64,000 bases of DNA from Bacillota bacterium (GTDB taxonomy: Bacteria > Bacillota > Clostridia > Lachnospirales > Lachnospiraceae): positions 124,001 through 188,000 of the forward strand of contig JAEVYT010000036.1 of NCBI GenBank assembly GCA_023392615.1, given 5' to 3'. The notes under the pieces are model-generated. The model saw nothing but the letters and a program-made list of their open reading frames with translations, was not told the origin of the DNA and searched no databases. Both the position numbers and the translations under genes were made by a program. Positions 9,134 to 18,836 of the stretch are shown in pieces (the first letter of the stretch is position 1; the number at the start of each line of letters is the position of its first letter).

Positions 9134-11644
9134 TGCTATTACAACGATTCCTAATATACTCACTACGCATACAATTCCCGCTATAAGAAGCAGAATATTA
9201 TAGCCGGTGGTCTGTTTCTTTACTGCTGTGACGGCTTCATTCACTGACTGCTTAATTCCGTCAATATTTTTATCATAATAAAAAATAGTATAATTCGATT
9301 TTGCAAGGGAATAATTTCCTTGTTCTACGGTATCAATCACATAATTCCCTTTCGAATTTATTCCGAGTATTTGAACTATATTATGAAACTTACTAGTAGA
9401 AACCAGAGAGTCCGCGGGAATTTTAGTCACGACTTTCCCTTTCTTAACTTTTGCAACATACTTTTGTGCACCGTTAACTAATAATCTGACTGAAGTAATG
9501 TTCGGATCTGATATCTTAGCTGTAATCTCTACATAATTATTCACAGCATTTTTATCGACCTTAGTAATCTTTAAATCCTGGCTTGGTGAATAATAATGTA
9601 AGGATTCTATCATAGAATCCAGACTAGCCATTTGTTGATCCATCCAATCAACACGGGCTGTAATAAAATCCTTCATATTTTGAACGGATTCATCAAATCC
9701 CACACCCTCATAGCTTTGATAAGTGTGACCCCATCTTATATCGTTTGCAGCCGCAGCAGCTTGGTAACGCTTTGCATACGTATCAATCTTTCCACCATCT
9801 TTAATCATATTTTCAATCGCTGTTTTACGAACCTTTTTATATTTCTCATAAAATTTGACTAAAAAATATGGATCTCTAAGTAGAGAGCGATTCCATTGGA
9901 CACTCTGATAATACTGCTCCATTGAAAAATAGCTACTTGTAGTATACCATTGATCCGGAAACCAGGTATTTTGATTATCTCTATTAATATTGCCCCACGC
10001 ATTTTCAAAATCCCACACCGGACCCATAGAGAAAAGTCCATCAATATCTTTATACATGAACTCATTATTCTTTAAACTGTCCCAATTCATTGAGAACTCT
10101 TTGACTAATAAATTATTAACTAAGGAATCCATATCAAACAATTCACTGTAATGCTTACCATCATACTCAGGGGCGCTAAAATTACTACGTTCATAACCCG
10201 AATTCTTATTACCGCCGTTGCGATTGATGGCTCTGTATTTATCCTCTTGATCGTGGTAAGTGAAATCCGTACTATGTAACGCATGCTCAAAACTTTGAAT
10301 GTAATCTTGGATATTGGCATATAATTCACTGTTTGTCTTCGTATATTGTGGAAATTTAAAAGATAAAGGTTGGGAAAAATCTGTAACCATTGAAGAAGGG
10401 TTATTCTTATTGAAACCGTATAAACCCATCTCCATTAATACTCCGCCTGTAGGTGGCGGCAACTTTACATAGTCTCCAATTATATATGTTTCTGGTGTAC
10501 CATCCCCGTCCACATCGTAGCGGAAGGCATAAGGACTACTCATCCAACTTAAATCCTGACACATTGCCACCTTAACGCTATATTTTAGCGATTCTATCTC
10601 TTCTTCGTTAATAACCTTTGATTGGTTGATGTTAGTGTTTGTATTATTAATAATATTATTGATTGTATTGCTTAAATTGGTATTTGCATTATCAATTATG
10701 TTATTGTTTGAATTGTTGATACCACTAGTGTTTGTTGCTTTATTGTTGATATCCTTGGAGTTTAGTACTTGATCAACAATCGCATTCGCAGCTTGCTCTG
10801 CTGCATTTTCCCAATCATATATATCGACACGTTCAGTACCGATATCAACAGGCTCACAAAATTGGTATACACCATAGTATTTATTATTAAAAACCAGTAT
10901 AACATTCTCTGATTTAGAATAGATGTTCATTCCAATATCTTTTGAAAACTCATACAAAAGTTTGTTTCTCATCAATGTATGATCTGTAACACTTACAAGC
11001 ATAGACCATTTCTTGTTTTTACCCATGCCAAGTAAATCTGTGTTCTCTCGCAGTTCTATATCGAACGGTTTCTTTGCCATCGACTTCGTTGAGTCAACGT
11101 TTACTTTAAGCTTTATATCTCCTTTATAAAGCTGTTTTCCATTGGAATACAATTTAGATCCCTGAATATTCATAGCCGCATCAGTAAAAATATCTCCGAC
11201 ACCATTGTAACCCAACTCATTATTAATATATACTACCGGAAGAGAACTGAAGTATATTGAGGCTGATAGATTTGCATCTTCCTCCACTGAAACAGTTATT
11301 AGTTTTTCCTGATCAGCTTCTATAGGGGTATATGAATTCTCCTGAGTTGTAAAGGTTTGTTTTATACCGTCAGCCGATATTATTTGCCAATTAAATGTAG
11401 CTCCTTTTGGTGCATTTTTTACTTTCAGAGGAACTCCTGCTTCCACCCATTTCTGGTCAAAATATATTCCCTCTTCTTTATCAGCTATATCCTTTGTAGC
11501 CTCCGAATGATCCGGTTGCTTCGTCGGCTGTTGTGTCGCTAATGCATTCACATCCTTCATCAAAAAAAAGGCTATTAGCATTGCTATAATAAAAGTTTCA
11601 CTTATGATTAAAATGAACTTGCATCTATTCCCTACGTATCGCAT
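9116..11644 (-). CDS. CotH-kinase family surface protein with C-terminal membrane anchor
   Basis: An 842-residue protein with a signal/anchor segment (about residues 10-32), an N-terminal beta-rich region, a CotH kinase domain (about 130-660) and a C-terminal transmembrane helix followed by KARKS. CotH signatures seen are the LLYEFSKDIG / YYGVYQFCEPV segments near residues 227-268 and GPVWDFENAWGN near 543. An Asn/Ile/Thr-rich low-complexity insert interrupts the kinase at about residues 290-345. CotH of Bacillus phosphorylates coat proteins; membrane- or surface-anchored homologues are common in Lachnospiraceae. GAGG six bases before the ATG supports the start. No obvious substrate (such as CotB or CotG) is adjacent. 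Confidence 0.88.
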   Translation of the reverse strand: MRYVGNRCKFILIISETFIIAMLIAFFLMKDVNALATQQPTKQPDHSEATKDIADKEEGIYFDQKWVEAGVPLKVKNAPKGATFNWQIISADGIKQTFTTQENSYTPIEADQEKLITVSVEEDANLSASIYFSSLPVVYINNELGYNGVGDIFTDAAMNIQGSKLYSNGKQLYKGDIKLKVNVDSTKSMAKKPFDIELRENTDLLGMGKNKKWSMLVSVTDHTLMRNKLLYEFSKDIGMNIYSKSENVILVFNNKYYGVYQFCEPVDIGTERVDIYDWENAAEQAANAIVDQVLNSKDINNKATNTSGINNSNNNIIDNANTNLSNTINNIINNTNTNINQSKVINEEEIESLKYSVKVAMCQDLSWMSSPYAFRYDVDGDGTPETYIIGDYVKLPPPTGGVLMEMGLYGFNKNNPSSMVTDFSQPLSFKFPQYTKTNSELYANIQDYIQSFEHALHSTDFTYHDQEDKYRAINRNGGNKNSGYERSNFSAPEYDGKHYSELFDMDSLVNNLLVKEFSMNWDSLKNNEFMYKDIDGLFSMGPVWDFENAWGNINRDNQNTWFPDQWYTTSSYFSMEQYYQSVQWNRSLLRDPYFLVKFYEKYKKVRKTAIENMIKDGGKIDTYAKRYQAAAAANDIRWGHTYQSYEGVGFDESVQNMKDFITARVDWMDQQMASLDSMIESLHYYSPSQDLKITKVDKNAVNNYVEITAKISDPNITSVRLLVNGAQKYVAKVKKGKVVTKIPADSLVSTSKFHNIVQILGINSKGNYVIDTVEQGNYSLAKSNYTIFYYDKNIDGIKQSVNEAVTAVKKQTTGYNILLLIAGIVCVVSILGIVVIAKARKS

Positions 11645-11750
11645 CTTAACCTCGCTCCAACATCTAAATTTAGACTCATTTCTTGCTTTTTTCTTATTGC
11701 TTCTATATAATGATTTTATATTAATCAGTAATCATGAAAGGACTTATCCT

Positions 11751-12008
11751 ATGAATAAAACCAAACGTATCACCGCCATTATTGGCATCGTTCTTCTGGT
11801 AGCAATCTATTTGCTGACGCTTATATCAGCCATATTTGGAAGCAAATACACAAACGGCTTATTCTTTTCAAGCCTGTTCGCATCCTTCTTTGTCCCTGTC
11901 ACAATTTATGCCATTATGCTGATATACCGATTAGTGCATAAGACAAAAGATGTCTTCAGCCCGAATAGTACAGGAGAAAAAGAAGAAGATATTACAGAAG
12001 ATAAATAA
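11751..12008 (+). CDS. Small two-helix membrane protein, unknown function
   Basis: Eighty-five residues from the ATG at 11751, which has AAAGGA eight bases upstream. Two hydrophobic helices (about residues 7-29 and 38-62) are followed by a charged tail ending in EEDITEDK. I recognise it only as a type of small membrane protein common in Lachnospiraceae. It ends five bases before the stop of the convergent rarA gene. Confidence 0.7.
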   Translation: MNKTKRITAIIGIVLLVAIYLLTLISAIFGSKYTNGLFFSSLFASFFVPVTIYAIMLIYRLVHKTKDVFSPNSTGEKEEDITEDK

Positions 12009-12013
12009 CTAAC

Positions 12014-13333
12014 TTAATCATTTTTAATAAATTTAAAATACTCCTGAATCTGTTTCTCATAACCATTATTGGAAGGAACGTAAAATACTTTGTCCTTGAT
12101 TTCATCCGGAAGGTATTGTTGCTTCACATAATGGTTTTCATAATTATGGGCATATTTATAACCCAATCCATGTCCTAGCTTCGAAGCACCTTTATAATGT
12201 GCATCCATTAAATACGCTGGAATTGTAGCCGTTTTTTCATTTTCAACCACCCTATAAGCTTCATCAATTGCACATATAGCAGAATTACTCTTAGGCGCGC
12301 AAGCTACATAAGCAGCCGCTTGTGCCAATACTATTCTAGCTTCAGGCATACCAAGTCGCTCAACCGCCAATGCAGCATTGGTCGCTACTACAAGTGCATT
12401 GGGGTCTGCGTTGGATACATCCTCAGCAGCACATATCATAATCCTTCTTGCTATAAATGTAACCTCTTCTCCTGCATATAACATTCTGGCAAGATAGTAT
12501 ATTGCCGCATCCGGATCTGATCCTCTCATGCTTTTAATAAAAGCAGAAATGGTATCGTAATGGTTGTCTCCATTTTTATCATACCTTAATACTCTCTTTT
12601 GAATACATTGAGAAGCCACTTCAAGAGTAATATGAATGTAGCCATCTTCAGCACGCTCTGTTGTAAGCACTCCAAGCTCAATCGCGTTCAGTGCGGCTCG
12701 CGCATCACCATTGGATATATCACCTAAAAATTCCAACGCATCCTCATCAATGACAGCACGGTATGCACCCATCCCTTTTTCTTCCTCTAAAACCGCACGT
12801 AGAATTAACTTCTTGATATCTTCCTTATCGAGCGGTTTCAATTCAAAGATAATAGAGCGGGACAATAGCGCTGAATTTACTTCAAAATATGGATTTTCTG
12901 TCGTTGCACCAATCAAAACTATGGTTCCATCCTCAACAAATGGTAGAAGGTAGTCCTGTTGGCCCTTATTAAAACGATGTATCTCATCGATGAACAGTAT
13001 CGTTTTCTTCCCATACATCCCAAGATTATTCTTCGCTTCTATAGTTACCGCTTCCATATCCTTTTTACCGGATGAAGTAGCATTAATCTGAGTAAAAATG
13101 GAACTGGTCGTTCCTGCAATCACCTTAGCCAACGTAGTTTTACCGGTTCCCGGAGGTCCATAAAAAAGTATAGAACTAATCTTATCCGCCTTAATTGCAC
13201 GATATAATAGTTTGTCTTTTCCTATGATATGACTTTGACCTACTACCTCCTCAAGTGTGGATGGACGGAGTCTGGAGGCTAGAGGAGCTTCCTTTTTCAT
13301 CGTATCCGCTCTCATATAATCAAATAAATCCAT
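12014..13333 (-). CDS. rarA: Replication-associated recombination ATPase RarA/MgsA
   Basis: Start at 13333 (MDLFDYMR) is chosen because GGAGG lies five bases upstream; the ATG 12 bases earlier overlaps that site. The 439-residue product has Walker A GPPGTGKTT (about 54-62), Walker B FIDEIHRF (about 106-113), a sensor-1 GATTENP motif, and the C-terminal MgsA tetramerisation domain with CAPKSNSA (about 348). RarA acts at stalled replication forks near DNA polymerase and SSB. The gene appears monocistronic. Confidence 0.95.
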   Translation of the reverse strand: MDLFDYMRADTMKKEAPLASRLRPSTLEEVVGQSHIIGKDKLLYRAIKADKISSILFYGPPGTGKTTLAKVIAGTTSSIFTQINATSSGKKDMEAVTIEAKNNLGMYGKKTILFIDEIHRFNKGQQDYLLPFVEDGTIVLIGATTENPYFEVNSALLSRSIIFELKPLDKEDIKKLILRAVLEEEKGMGAYRAVIDEDALEFLGDISNGDARAALNAIELGVLTTERAEDGYIHITLEVASQCIQKRVLRYDKNGDNHYDTISAFIKSMRGSDPDAAIYYLARMLYAGEEVTFIARRIMICAAEDVSNADPNALVVATNAALAVERLGMPEARIVLAQAAAYVACAPKSNSAICAIDEAYRVVENEKTATIPAYLMDAHYKGASKLGHGLGYKYAHNYENHYVKQQYLPDEIKDKVFYVPSNNGYEKQIQEYFKFIKND

Positions 13334-13454
13334 GCTCTCCTCCATTCTGCCGATTGGCTAATCAAATTATATTTGTTTTGTTCAGTATTGAAAAATATCC
13401 TAATATGTGCATAATAAAATAAAGAATTATATGTAACATTGAAAGGAGTTACTC

Positions 13455-13637
13455 ATGAATTTACCACAGGATCCATTTATGCTTTTAAGCCTCATTAATA
13501 CAAAGTTGCGAGATCACTACCCTTCGTTAGACGAACTATGTGAAGATTTGGATTATAATAAATCTCATATCATATCCTCACTTGAAGCCATTGATTATAC
13601 TTATAACATGGAGCTCAACCGTTTTTCACCTAATTAA
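13455..13637 (+). CDS. DUF4250 small protein
   Basis: Sixty residues, start supported by AAAGGAG seven bases upstream. The sequence LPQDPFMLLSLINTKLRD and the following SLDELCEDLD match the DUF4250 family, small helix-turn-helix-like proteins of Firmicutes with no known function. Its last eight bases overlap the convergent VanZ gene. Confidence 0.82.
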   Translation: MNLPQDPFMLLSLINTKLRDHYPSLDELCEDLDYNKSHIISSLEAIDYTYNMELNRFSPN

Positions 13638-14124
13638 TAACCTGTTTTCTCTTCTTTATCTTGTGTATTGTTACTGCATATAGAAGTAACGTAAATAGAA
13701 TTGAACCGACCAATGCACCGCTGGTATCCAGCATTACATCTTTAAACATCCCGGCTCTTTCCGACACAAATGTCTGATGAAACTCATCAGTGGCGGCATA
13801 TAAAAAGGATAAAATAACAGGTAAAATCAAAATCCATCTTCTTCTCCATCCAATTACAGTTAAATGCATTGCAAATGTAATACTTAATACTGCATATTCT
13901 GTAAAATGAGCAGTTTTACGTACGATATGATTTATAATACCCATAATTTGTTCTTTTTCTTCTCCAACATAGTTCGTTTGTGTAATATTCTCATATATCG
14001 TAAATATTTTATCTGAAATTGATAGGCTGCTATCATTTGACTCATCTGCCGGTTTTGAAGAAAACATAAAAATAATTATCATAATGACTGCTGCAGGAAT
14101 CCATGAGATATACTTAAGTTTCAT
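13630..14124 (-). CDS. VanZ-family membrane protein
   Basis: A 164-residue, four-helix membrane protein. Family signatures are HFTEYAVLSI (about residues 77-86) and TDEFHQTFVSERAG followed by DVMLDTSGALVG (about 111-140). GGAGGG lies just upstream of the ATG. VanZ-like proteins are named after a teicoplanin-resistance gene but most have no demonstrated role in resistance; a cell-envelope function is the most that can be said. Confidence 0.9.
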   Translation of the reverse strand: MKLKYISWIPAAVIMIIIFMFSSKPADESNDSSLSISDKIFTIYENITQTNYVGEEKEQIMGIINHIVRKTAHFTEYAVLSITFAMHLTVIGWRRRWILILPVILSFLYAATDEFHQTFVSERAGMFKDVMLDTSGALVGSILFTLLLYAVTIHKIKKRKQVIN

Positions 14125-14268
14125 ATTCCCTCCATAGGTGTAAAATGTTTTTCAAACTTGTAGTGAATTTTGAACATTTTTATGATATCACAAAACACAA
14201 CATTATGGCAACATCAGTAAAAAAAGTTAATCCAAGTTTCATAAATTCAAAGCGAAGGAGTAGTAGTA

Positions 14269-14922
14269 ATGATGACAGAAGCATTTCATACCGTTATGGA
14301 AGGCGGTACTGGGGAAATTGTAATAAAAAAATCCAGGTTTATTGCAACTGTGACCCCTGTAAAAACCGAAGAGGAAGCAATTAATATTATCGAAGTATTA
14401 AAGAAGAAGTACTGGGATGCTTCTCATAACTGCTCCGCTTATATTATAGGGACTGAGAACCAAGTTTTAAGATGTTCTGACGACGGTGAACCTAGCAAGA
14501 CAGCCGGTAGACCGATGTTAGATATTTTAATAAATAACGGACTTACTAATCTTGTAGTGGTAGTAACCCGCTATTTTGGTGGAACACTTCTTGGTACCGG
14601 TGGTTTAGTAAAAGCTTATCAGAGTGCTGTGTTAGAAGGACTAAATCAAAGTACTATCATAAAAAAGGAATTAGGGAATAAGGTCGATATTACTACAGAC
14701 TATAATTGGATAGGAAAAATACAATATTATATTAATCAAGAGAATATTACAATACTAACCAGTGAATATACAGACATTGTCACTACTACCGTACTGGTTT
14801 CCCCCTCTCACTATGACTCTTTTACAAAAAAAATAGCCGAACTTACAAACGGTTCAGCTATTTTAACGATGAATGGTCAGATTTTTTACACAATTTTAGA
14901 TGGTAACGTAATTGTTTTTTAA
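14269..14922 (+). CDS. yigZ: YigZ/IMPACT-family protein
   Basis: A 217-residue protein with the full UPF0029 (IMPACT) N-terminal domain, including KKSRFIATVTP, SDDGEPSKTAGRPML and TRYFGGTLLGTGGLVKAY (about residues 20-125), and a C-terminal DUF1949-type ferredoxin-fold domain (about 140-205). AAGGAG lies eight bases before the first ATG. Eukaryotic IMPACT regulates GCN2; the bacterial role is unknown, with translation-related suggestions. The stop abuts the stop of the next, convergent gene. Confidence 0.93.
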   Translation: MMTEAFHTVMEGGTGEIVIKKSRFIATVTPVKTEEEAINIIEVLKKKYWDASHNCSAYIIGTENQVLRCSDDGEPSKTAGRPMLDILINNGLTNLVVVVTRYFGGTLLGTGGLVKAYQSAVLEGLNQSTIIKKELGNKVDITTDYNWIGKIQYYINQENITILTSEYTDIVTTTVLVSPSHYDSFTKKIAELTNGSAILTMNGQIFYTILDGNVIVF

Positions 14923-15222
14923 TTATGCAACGCCAGTAACCACAAGCTCGTTCATCAGCTCGTCCACAATTTCCACCATTGAAATTGGGGTTACTTGGAA
15001 TTGGCATAACTTTCTTAAAATTAAGACCACATCCTCTTTACAGGACGAAATACCGGTTATTTCATCCATTTCCGTATCATTGTCTAGATACTTCGTAATC
15101 TGAATTCCATAATAAGGAACCTTCGAGTCATTATCTGTCCTTCCCTCTGTCAGAGAATAGTCCAACTTCATCACTCTTTCATCTTCCAAAGTCACTTCAT
15201 TTGTAAATAATAACTGTCTCAT
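14923..15222 (-). CDS. Small conserved protein, probably DUF6514 type
   Basis: Ninety-nine residues with no signal peptide or membrane helix. The pattern of a basic N terminus followed by YYGIQITKYLDND and a C-terminal helix (MVEIVDELMNEL) resembles small clostridial proteins annotated DUF6514; I am not certain of the family. GGGGGA precedes the start. Function unknown. It lies tail-to-tail with yigZ with no gap, so its terminator must lie inside yigZ or be shared. Confidence 0.65.
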   Translation of the reverse strand: MRQLLFTNEVTLEDERVMKLDYSLTEGRTDNDSKVPYYGIQITKYLDNDTEMDEITGISSCKEDVVLILRKLCQFQVTPISMVEIVDELMNELVVTGVA

Positions 15223-15646
15223 ATTACAACATCCCCCTAAACAATATAAAATACCTTAAAATAACTGACAAATTACATTATACATAGTTAATATATAGAA
15301 ATAAAGCACATTTCAACGCACAAATTTCTTACTTTCGTTTATTTTCGACATACCTTCACGATTCGTGAAGTTCTTTTGACATTTATCAGCAATTATATTG
15401 ATTTTACTTAATAATTCACACGATTTTTACAGGGAATTAACAAATTCAACGCAACACTTTATACTTTCTTTATATTAAAAAGTATATTTTCCATATAATG
15501 GTTAAATATATACTCAAAGCAATATTTAACTTTATTTCCAAAGAAAAATGTGATAAAATCAAAGGTACGCACGAGTAAAGTGTTAATGATATTTAACACA
15601 ATTCAAACTTAAACTGTATTTAGCTTATAGCCACTCAGGCGCACAA
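15223..15646. other. AT-rich intergenic region with two inverted repeats
   Basis: No gene is seen here. Two dyads stand out: CTTCACG-ATT-CGTGAAG (15354-15370) and GTGTTAA-n6-TTAACAC (15580-15599). The second lies about 50 bases upstream of the likely promoter of the penicillin-binding protein gene and is a candidate operator. Confidence 0.4.
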
Positions 15647-15675
15647 TTGTCAGTAGGCTGACACTTTATTCTAAT
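15647..15675 (+). promoter_or_regulatory. Probable sigma-A promoter of the PBP gene
   Basis: TTGTCA (15647-15652), a 17-bp spacer and TCTAAT (15670-15675), about 50 bases before the ATG at 15727. A short dyad TGTCAG / CTGACA (15648-15663) overlaps the -35 box and could bind a regulator. Confidence 0.55.
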
Positions 15676-15726
15676 AATGGATAATAAGTCTATATAAATA
15701 TGAATTCCATCAGATTGGAGGTTATC

Positions 15727-18327
15727 ATGGATTATAGTAAAAAAGGAATAGAACATAAACAGAATAGTTTAAAATCTAACTCGAAGCGATTTGTATCGAA
15801 AGCTCGTATCACACTATTTAGACTTTGTATTGTTGCCTTCCTATTTATTGTTATAGTAGGTACTTATGCAAGTTATGGATTTGTGAAAGGTACAATCGAC
15901 AGTGCACCAAAGATATCACAAATCAATGTTACTCCTACCAGCTTTACCACTACAATATACGATAAAGAAGGAAACGTGATTGAGAATTTGGCAGGTCCCC
16001 AATCAAATCGTATCTCTGTTAAAATTAATGAACTTCCTGATTATGTAAAGTACAGCTTTGTCAGCATTGAGGATGAACGTTTCTATCAACATAACGGTAT
16101 TGATATTCGGGGTATTATTCGTGCAGGAATTCGTGGCTTAACGTCAAACAGCTTTGATCAGGGAGCAAGTACGATTACCCAACAACTTTTAAAGAACCAG
16201 GTATTTAATGGCGGTCAGGAAAAAACCTTTGTTAAGCGAGTAGAGCGTAAGATTCAGGAACAATATCTTGCGATTCAGCTTGAGCATAAATTGGACAAAG
16301 ACTCCATTCTTGAAAACTATGTGAATACAATTAATCTTGGAGCCGGATCTTACGGGATACAAACCGCTTCACTAAGATATTTTAATAAGGATGCGAAGGA
16401 TTTAACCTTATCCGAAGCAGCAACCATAGCTGCAATTGCTCAAAGTCCTGTTTATCGTAATCCGATTACAAATCCGAAAAACAATAAGGAACGTCGGGAC
16501 GAAGTTCTTAAGAAAATGCTGGAATTACGTTATTGTACTCAAGAAGAATATGACAAAGCAATTAATGATGATGTATATAGCAGGATTCAAACTATAAATA
16601 ATGTAGAGTCAACAAATTCATATTATAGCTATTTTGTTGATGAATTAATAGAGCAGGTTATGAAAGATCTCCAGAATAAGCTTGGTTATACACAGGCTGA
16701 GGCATCAAATCTGATTTATAGTGGTGGATTAAGCATTTATACTACTCAAGATCCGGAGATTCAAAAGATATGTGATACGGTATACTCCGACAAAGCGAAT
16801 TTCCCTGCAATGGGCGACTCTCATTACGAGCTCACCTATGCTTTATCTGTTAAGAAATCAGACGGAACAACCATTCATTATCATACAAACGACTTAGAAA
16901 AATATTACAAGAAAAAAGGTAAAAGTTTCTCAATATTGTTCTTAGATAAGAAGGAAATGCAAAAGAAAATAGATGCATTCAAAAAAGCAATGGTAAAAGA
17001 CGGCGACGAGATTCTTGCTGAAAATACAACAATGACCGTACAGCCACAATCCTCATTTGTCGTTATGGATCAAACAGATGGCCAGGTACAAGCAATTGTT
17101 GGAGGAAGAGGTGCAAAAATCGGAAACCGTACTTTAAATCGTGCAACGAATACGCTTCGTCAACCAGGTTCTACTTTTAAGATTTTATCTACGTATTTGC
17201 CAGCACTGGATACGACTAATTTAACTTTAGCAAGTGTTCAAGATGATGCGGGTCCGTATTACTATCCAGGTACCAAAACCGAAGTAAACAACTGGTATGA
17301 GAAAGCAGGTTCAAAAAATTATAAAGGTCTATCTACTTTACGACAGGGTATTACCAATTCATTAAATGTTGTCACTGTAAAGACATTCGCTGATGTTACC
17401 CCTCAAGTAGGATATGATTATTTAAAACGACTAGGTTTTTCATCACTAGTTGAAGCTGATATCAATTATTCAACGGCACTTGGCGGATTAACGGATGGTG
17501 TAAGCAATCTAGAATTAACAGCGGCATATGCCTCCATCGCAAATGACGGTGTTTATATACCACCCACCTTTTATACTAAAATACTAGATCATGATGGCAA
17601 AGTGCTACTTAATATCAAACCGAAAAAGGAACAGGTTATGAAGGAATCAACTGCATTCCTTTTAACCAGTGCCATGGAGGATGTTATAAAGGTCGGAACC
17701 GGTACCGCAGCTAAATTCAACTCAATCAGCATGCCGGAAGCTGGTAAAACCGGTACAACTACCGGTAATAGAGATTTATGGTTCTGTGGTTTTACTCCGT
17801 ATTATACCGCATCCGTTTGGTCCGGCTATGATCATAACCAATCACAGGATAATACAATCTATCATAAACAGTTGTGGAGAAAAATCATGGAACAGATCCA
17901 CATCAAAAAAGAATTAAAGAAGAAATCCTTTGATCGACCATCTTCCATTACTACCGCTAGAATATGTACCAAGTCAGGCAAACTGGCAGTCCCAGGATTA
18001 TGTGATAAATATGAGGGTGGTGATGCTACCAAAGTTGAGTACTTTGCAAAAGGTACTGAACCTACGGAGAAGTGTAATGTGCATATTAAAGCATCTATTT
18101 GTCCGGTATCTAATCTCCTAGCAACGGACAAGTGCCCTGTAAAAGAAGAGAGAGTTTTCTTAGATAAAAAGGAAACCTGTGTAACCGCAGATTCACCATT
18201 TATTCTACCAACAGAAACCTGTAAGATTCATACAGGACAAATAAATTTAACTCCAACAAACTTGCCACTTAGTCCGACCATAACCCAGACTCCGCTAGAT
18301 GATATCATTCATAATATCTTGAATTAG
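15727..18327 (+). CDS. Class A penicillin-binding protein (PBP1A, transglycosylase/transpeptidase)
   Basis: Start at 15727 (MDYSKKG) follows TTGGAGG at five bases; an ATG 27 bases earlier lacks a site. The 866-residue product has a membrane anchor (about 32-55), a GT51 glycosyltransferase domain with EDERFYQHNGID (near 113) and QGASTITQQLLKNQ (near 145), and a transpeptidase domain with SxxK STFK (near 481), SxN SLN (near 543) and KTGTT (near 674). The C terminus (about 735-830) carries seven Cys in ICTKSGK..C..EKC..ICP..KCP..TC..TC, an extension seen in clostridial PBP1A proteins. It polymerises and crosslinks peptidoglycan outside the membrane. Confidence 0.95.
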   Translation: MDYSKKGIEHKQNSLKSNSKRFVSKARITLFRLCIVAFLFIVIVGTYASYGFVKGTIDSAPKISQINVTPTSFTTTIYDKEGNVIENLAGPQSNRISVKINELPDYVKYSFVSIEDERFYQHNGIDIRGIIRAGIRGLTSNSFDQGASTITQQLLKNQVFNGGQEKTFVKRVERKIQEQYLAIQLEHKLDKDSILENYVNTINLGAGSYGIQTASLRYFNKDAKDLTLSEAATIAAIAQSPVYRNPITNPKNNKERRDEVLKKMLELRYCTQEEYDKAINDDVYSRIQTINNVESTNSYYSYFVDELIEQVMKDLQNKLGYTQAEASNLIYSGGLSIYTTQDPEIQKICDTVYSDKANFPAMGDSHYELTYALSVKKSDGTTIHYHTNDLEKYYKKKGKSFSILFLDKKEMQKKIDAFKKAMVKDGDEILAENTTMTVQPQSSFVVMDQTDGQVQAIVGGRGAKIGNRTLNRATNTLRQPGSTFKILSTYLPALDTTNLTLASVQDDAGPYYYPGTKTEVNNWYEKAGSKNYKGLSTLRQGITNSLNVVTVKTFADVTPQVGYDYLKRLGFSSLVEADINYSTALGGLTDGVSNLELTAAYASIANDGVYIPPTFYTKILDHDGKVLLNIKPKKEQVMKESTAFLLTSAMEDVIKVGTGTAAKFNSISMPEAGKTGTTTGNRDLWFCGFTPYYTASVWSGYDHNQSQDNTIYHKQLWRKIMEQIHIKKELKKKSFDRPSSITTARICTKSGKLAVPGLCDKYEGGDATKVEYFAKGTEPTEKCNVHIKASICPVSNLLATDKCPVKEERVFLDKKETCVTADSPFILPTETCKIHTGQINLTPTNLPLSPTITQTPLDDIIHNILN

Positions 18328-18383
18328 CTGGATACTAAACTATATCTCTAAACTACTATAAAAAGATTTTCCTATAGATAGAT

Positions 18384-18443
18384 AAAAAGGATGTTACAAA
18401 TCAATCCCATATCAGATTGGGTATGATTTGTAACATCCTTTTT
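18384..18443. terminator. Strong bidirectional terminator between PBP and spoVAE
   Basis: Twenty-base perfect arms (18384-18403 and 18424-18443; core GGATGTTACAAATCA) beginning with A-runs and ending with T-runs, so it can serve both convergent genes. Its right arm reaches the spoVAE stop codon. Confidence 0.92.
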
Positions 18444-18798
18444 AATTTTTCATTTTTGCATTAAAGCACCACGAAGCAATATAGCTTAATATTAATGCTG
18501 CTGATATACCAACTGAGGAAGAGGTGAATCCACCTTTAAATATACCGATAAATCCCTCTTTATCAACCGCTTCTTTTACTCCCTTATAGAGTATATTTCC
18601 AAAACCGGTCAATGGAACTCCGGCTCCGGCTCCAGCCCATTTCGCAAAAGGTTCATAAATCCCTACTGCTCCCAATACAGCTCCGGTACAAACTAAGATA
18701 ACCATCACTCTTCCAGGTAATAACGTCGTTTTATCCAATAATATTTGAACAATAGCACAGATTAATCCGCCAATAATAAATGCTTTTACATAATCCAT
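18442..18798 (-). CDS. spoVAE: Stage V sporulation protein AE (SpoVAE)
   Basis: A 118-residue, four-helix membrane protein with the SpoVAC/AE signature, including the conserved VPLTGFGN segment (about residues 61-68). With SpoVAC and SpoVAD it forms the channel that moves Ca-dipicolinic acid into the forespore and releases it at germination. It is the last gene of spoVAC-spoVAD-spoVAE, 38 bp after spoVAD. SpoVA operons are normally driven by sigma-G in the forespore; I could not identify a convincing site here. Confidence 0.95.
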   Translation of the reverse strand: MDYVKAFIIGGLICAIVQILLDKTTLLPGRVMVILVCTGAVLGAVGIYEPFAKWAGAGAGVPLTGFGNILYKGVKEAVDKEGFIGIFKGGFTSSSVGISAALILSYIASWCFNAKMKN

Positions 18799-18836
18799 AT
18801 ATTTTTACCACACCTTTCATATACAAAAACCAAATT

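Noticed and set aside
14145..14384. Plus-strand ORF overlapping the start of yigZ in another frame
   Set aside because: No ribosome site and it is overlapped by a clear family member.
15354..15381. TTGACA at 15376 with a palindrome just upstream as a promoter for the PBP gene
   Set aside because: No -10 box at 16-18 bases; the TTGTCA-17-TCTAAT pair at 15647 is better placed.
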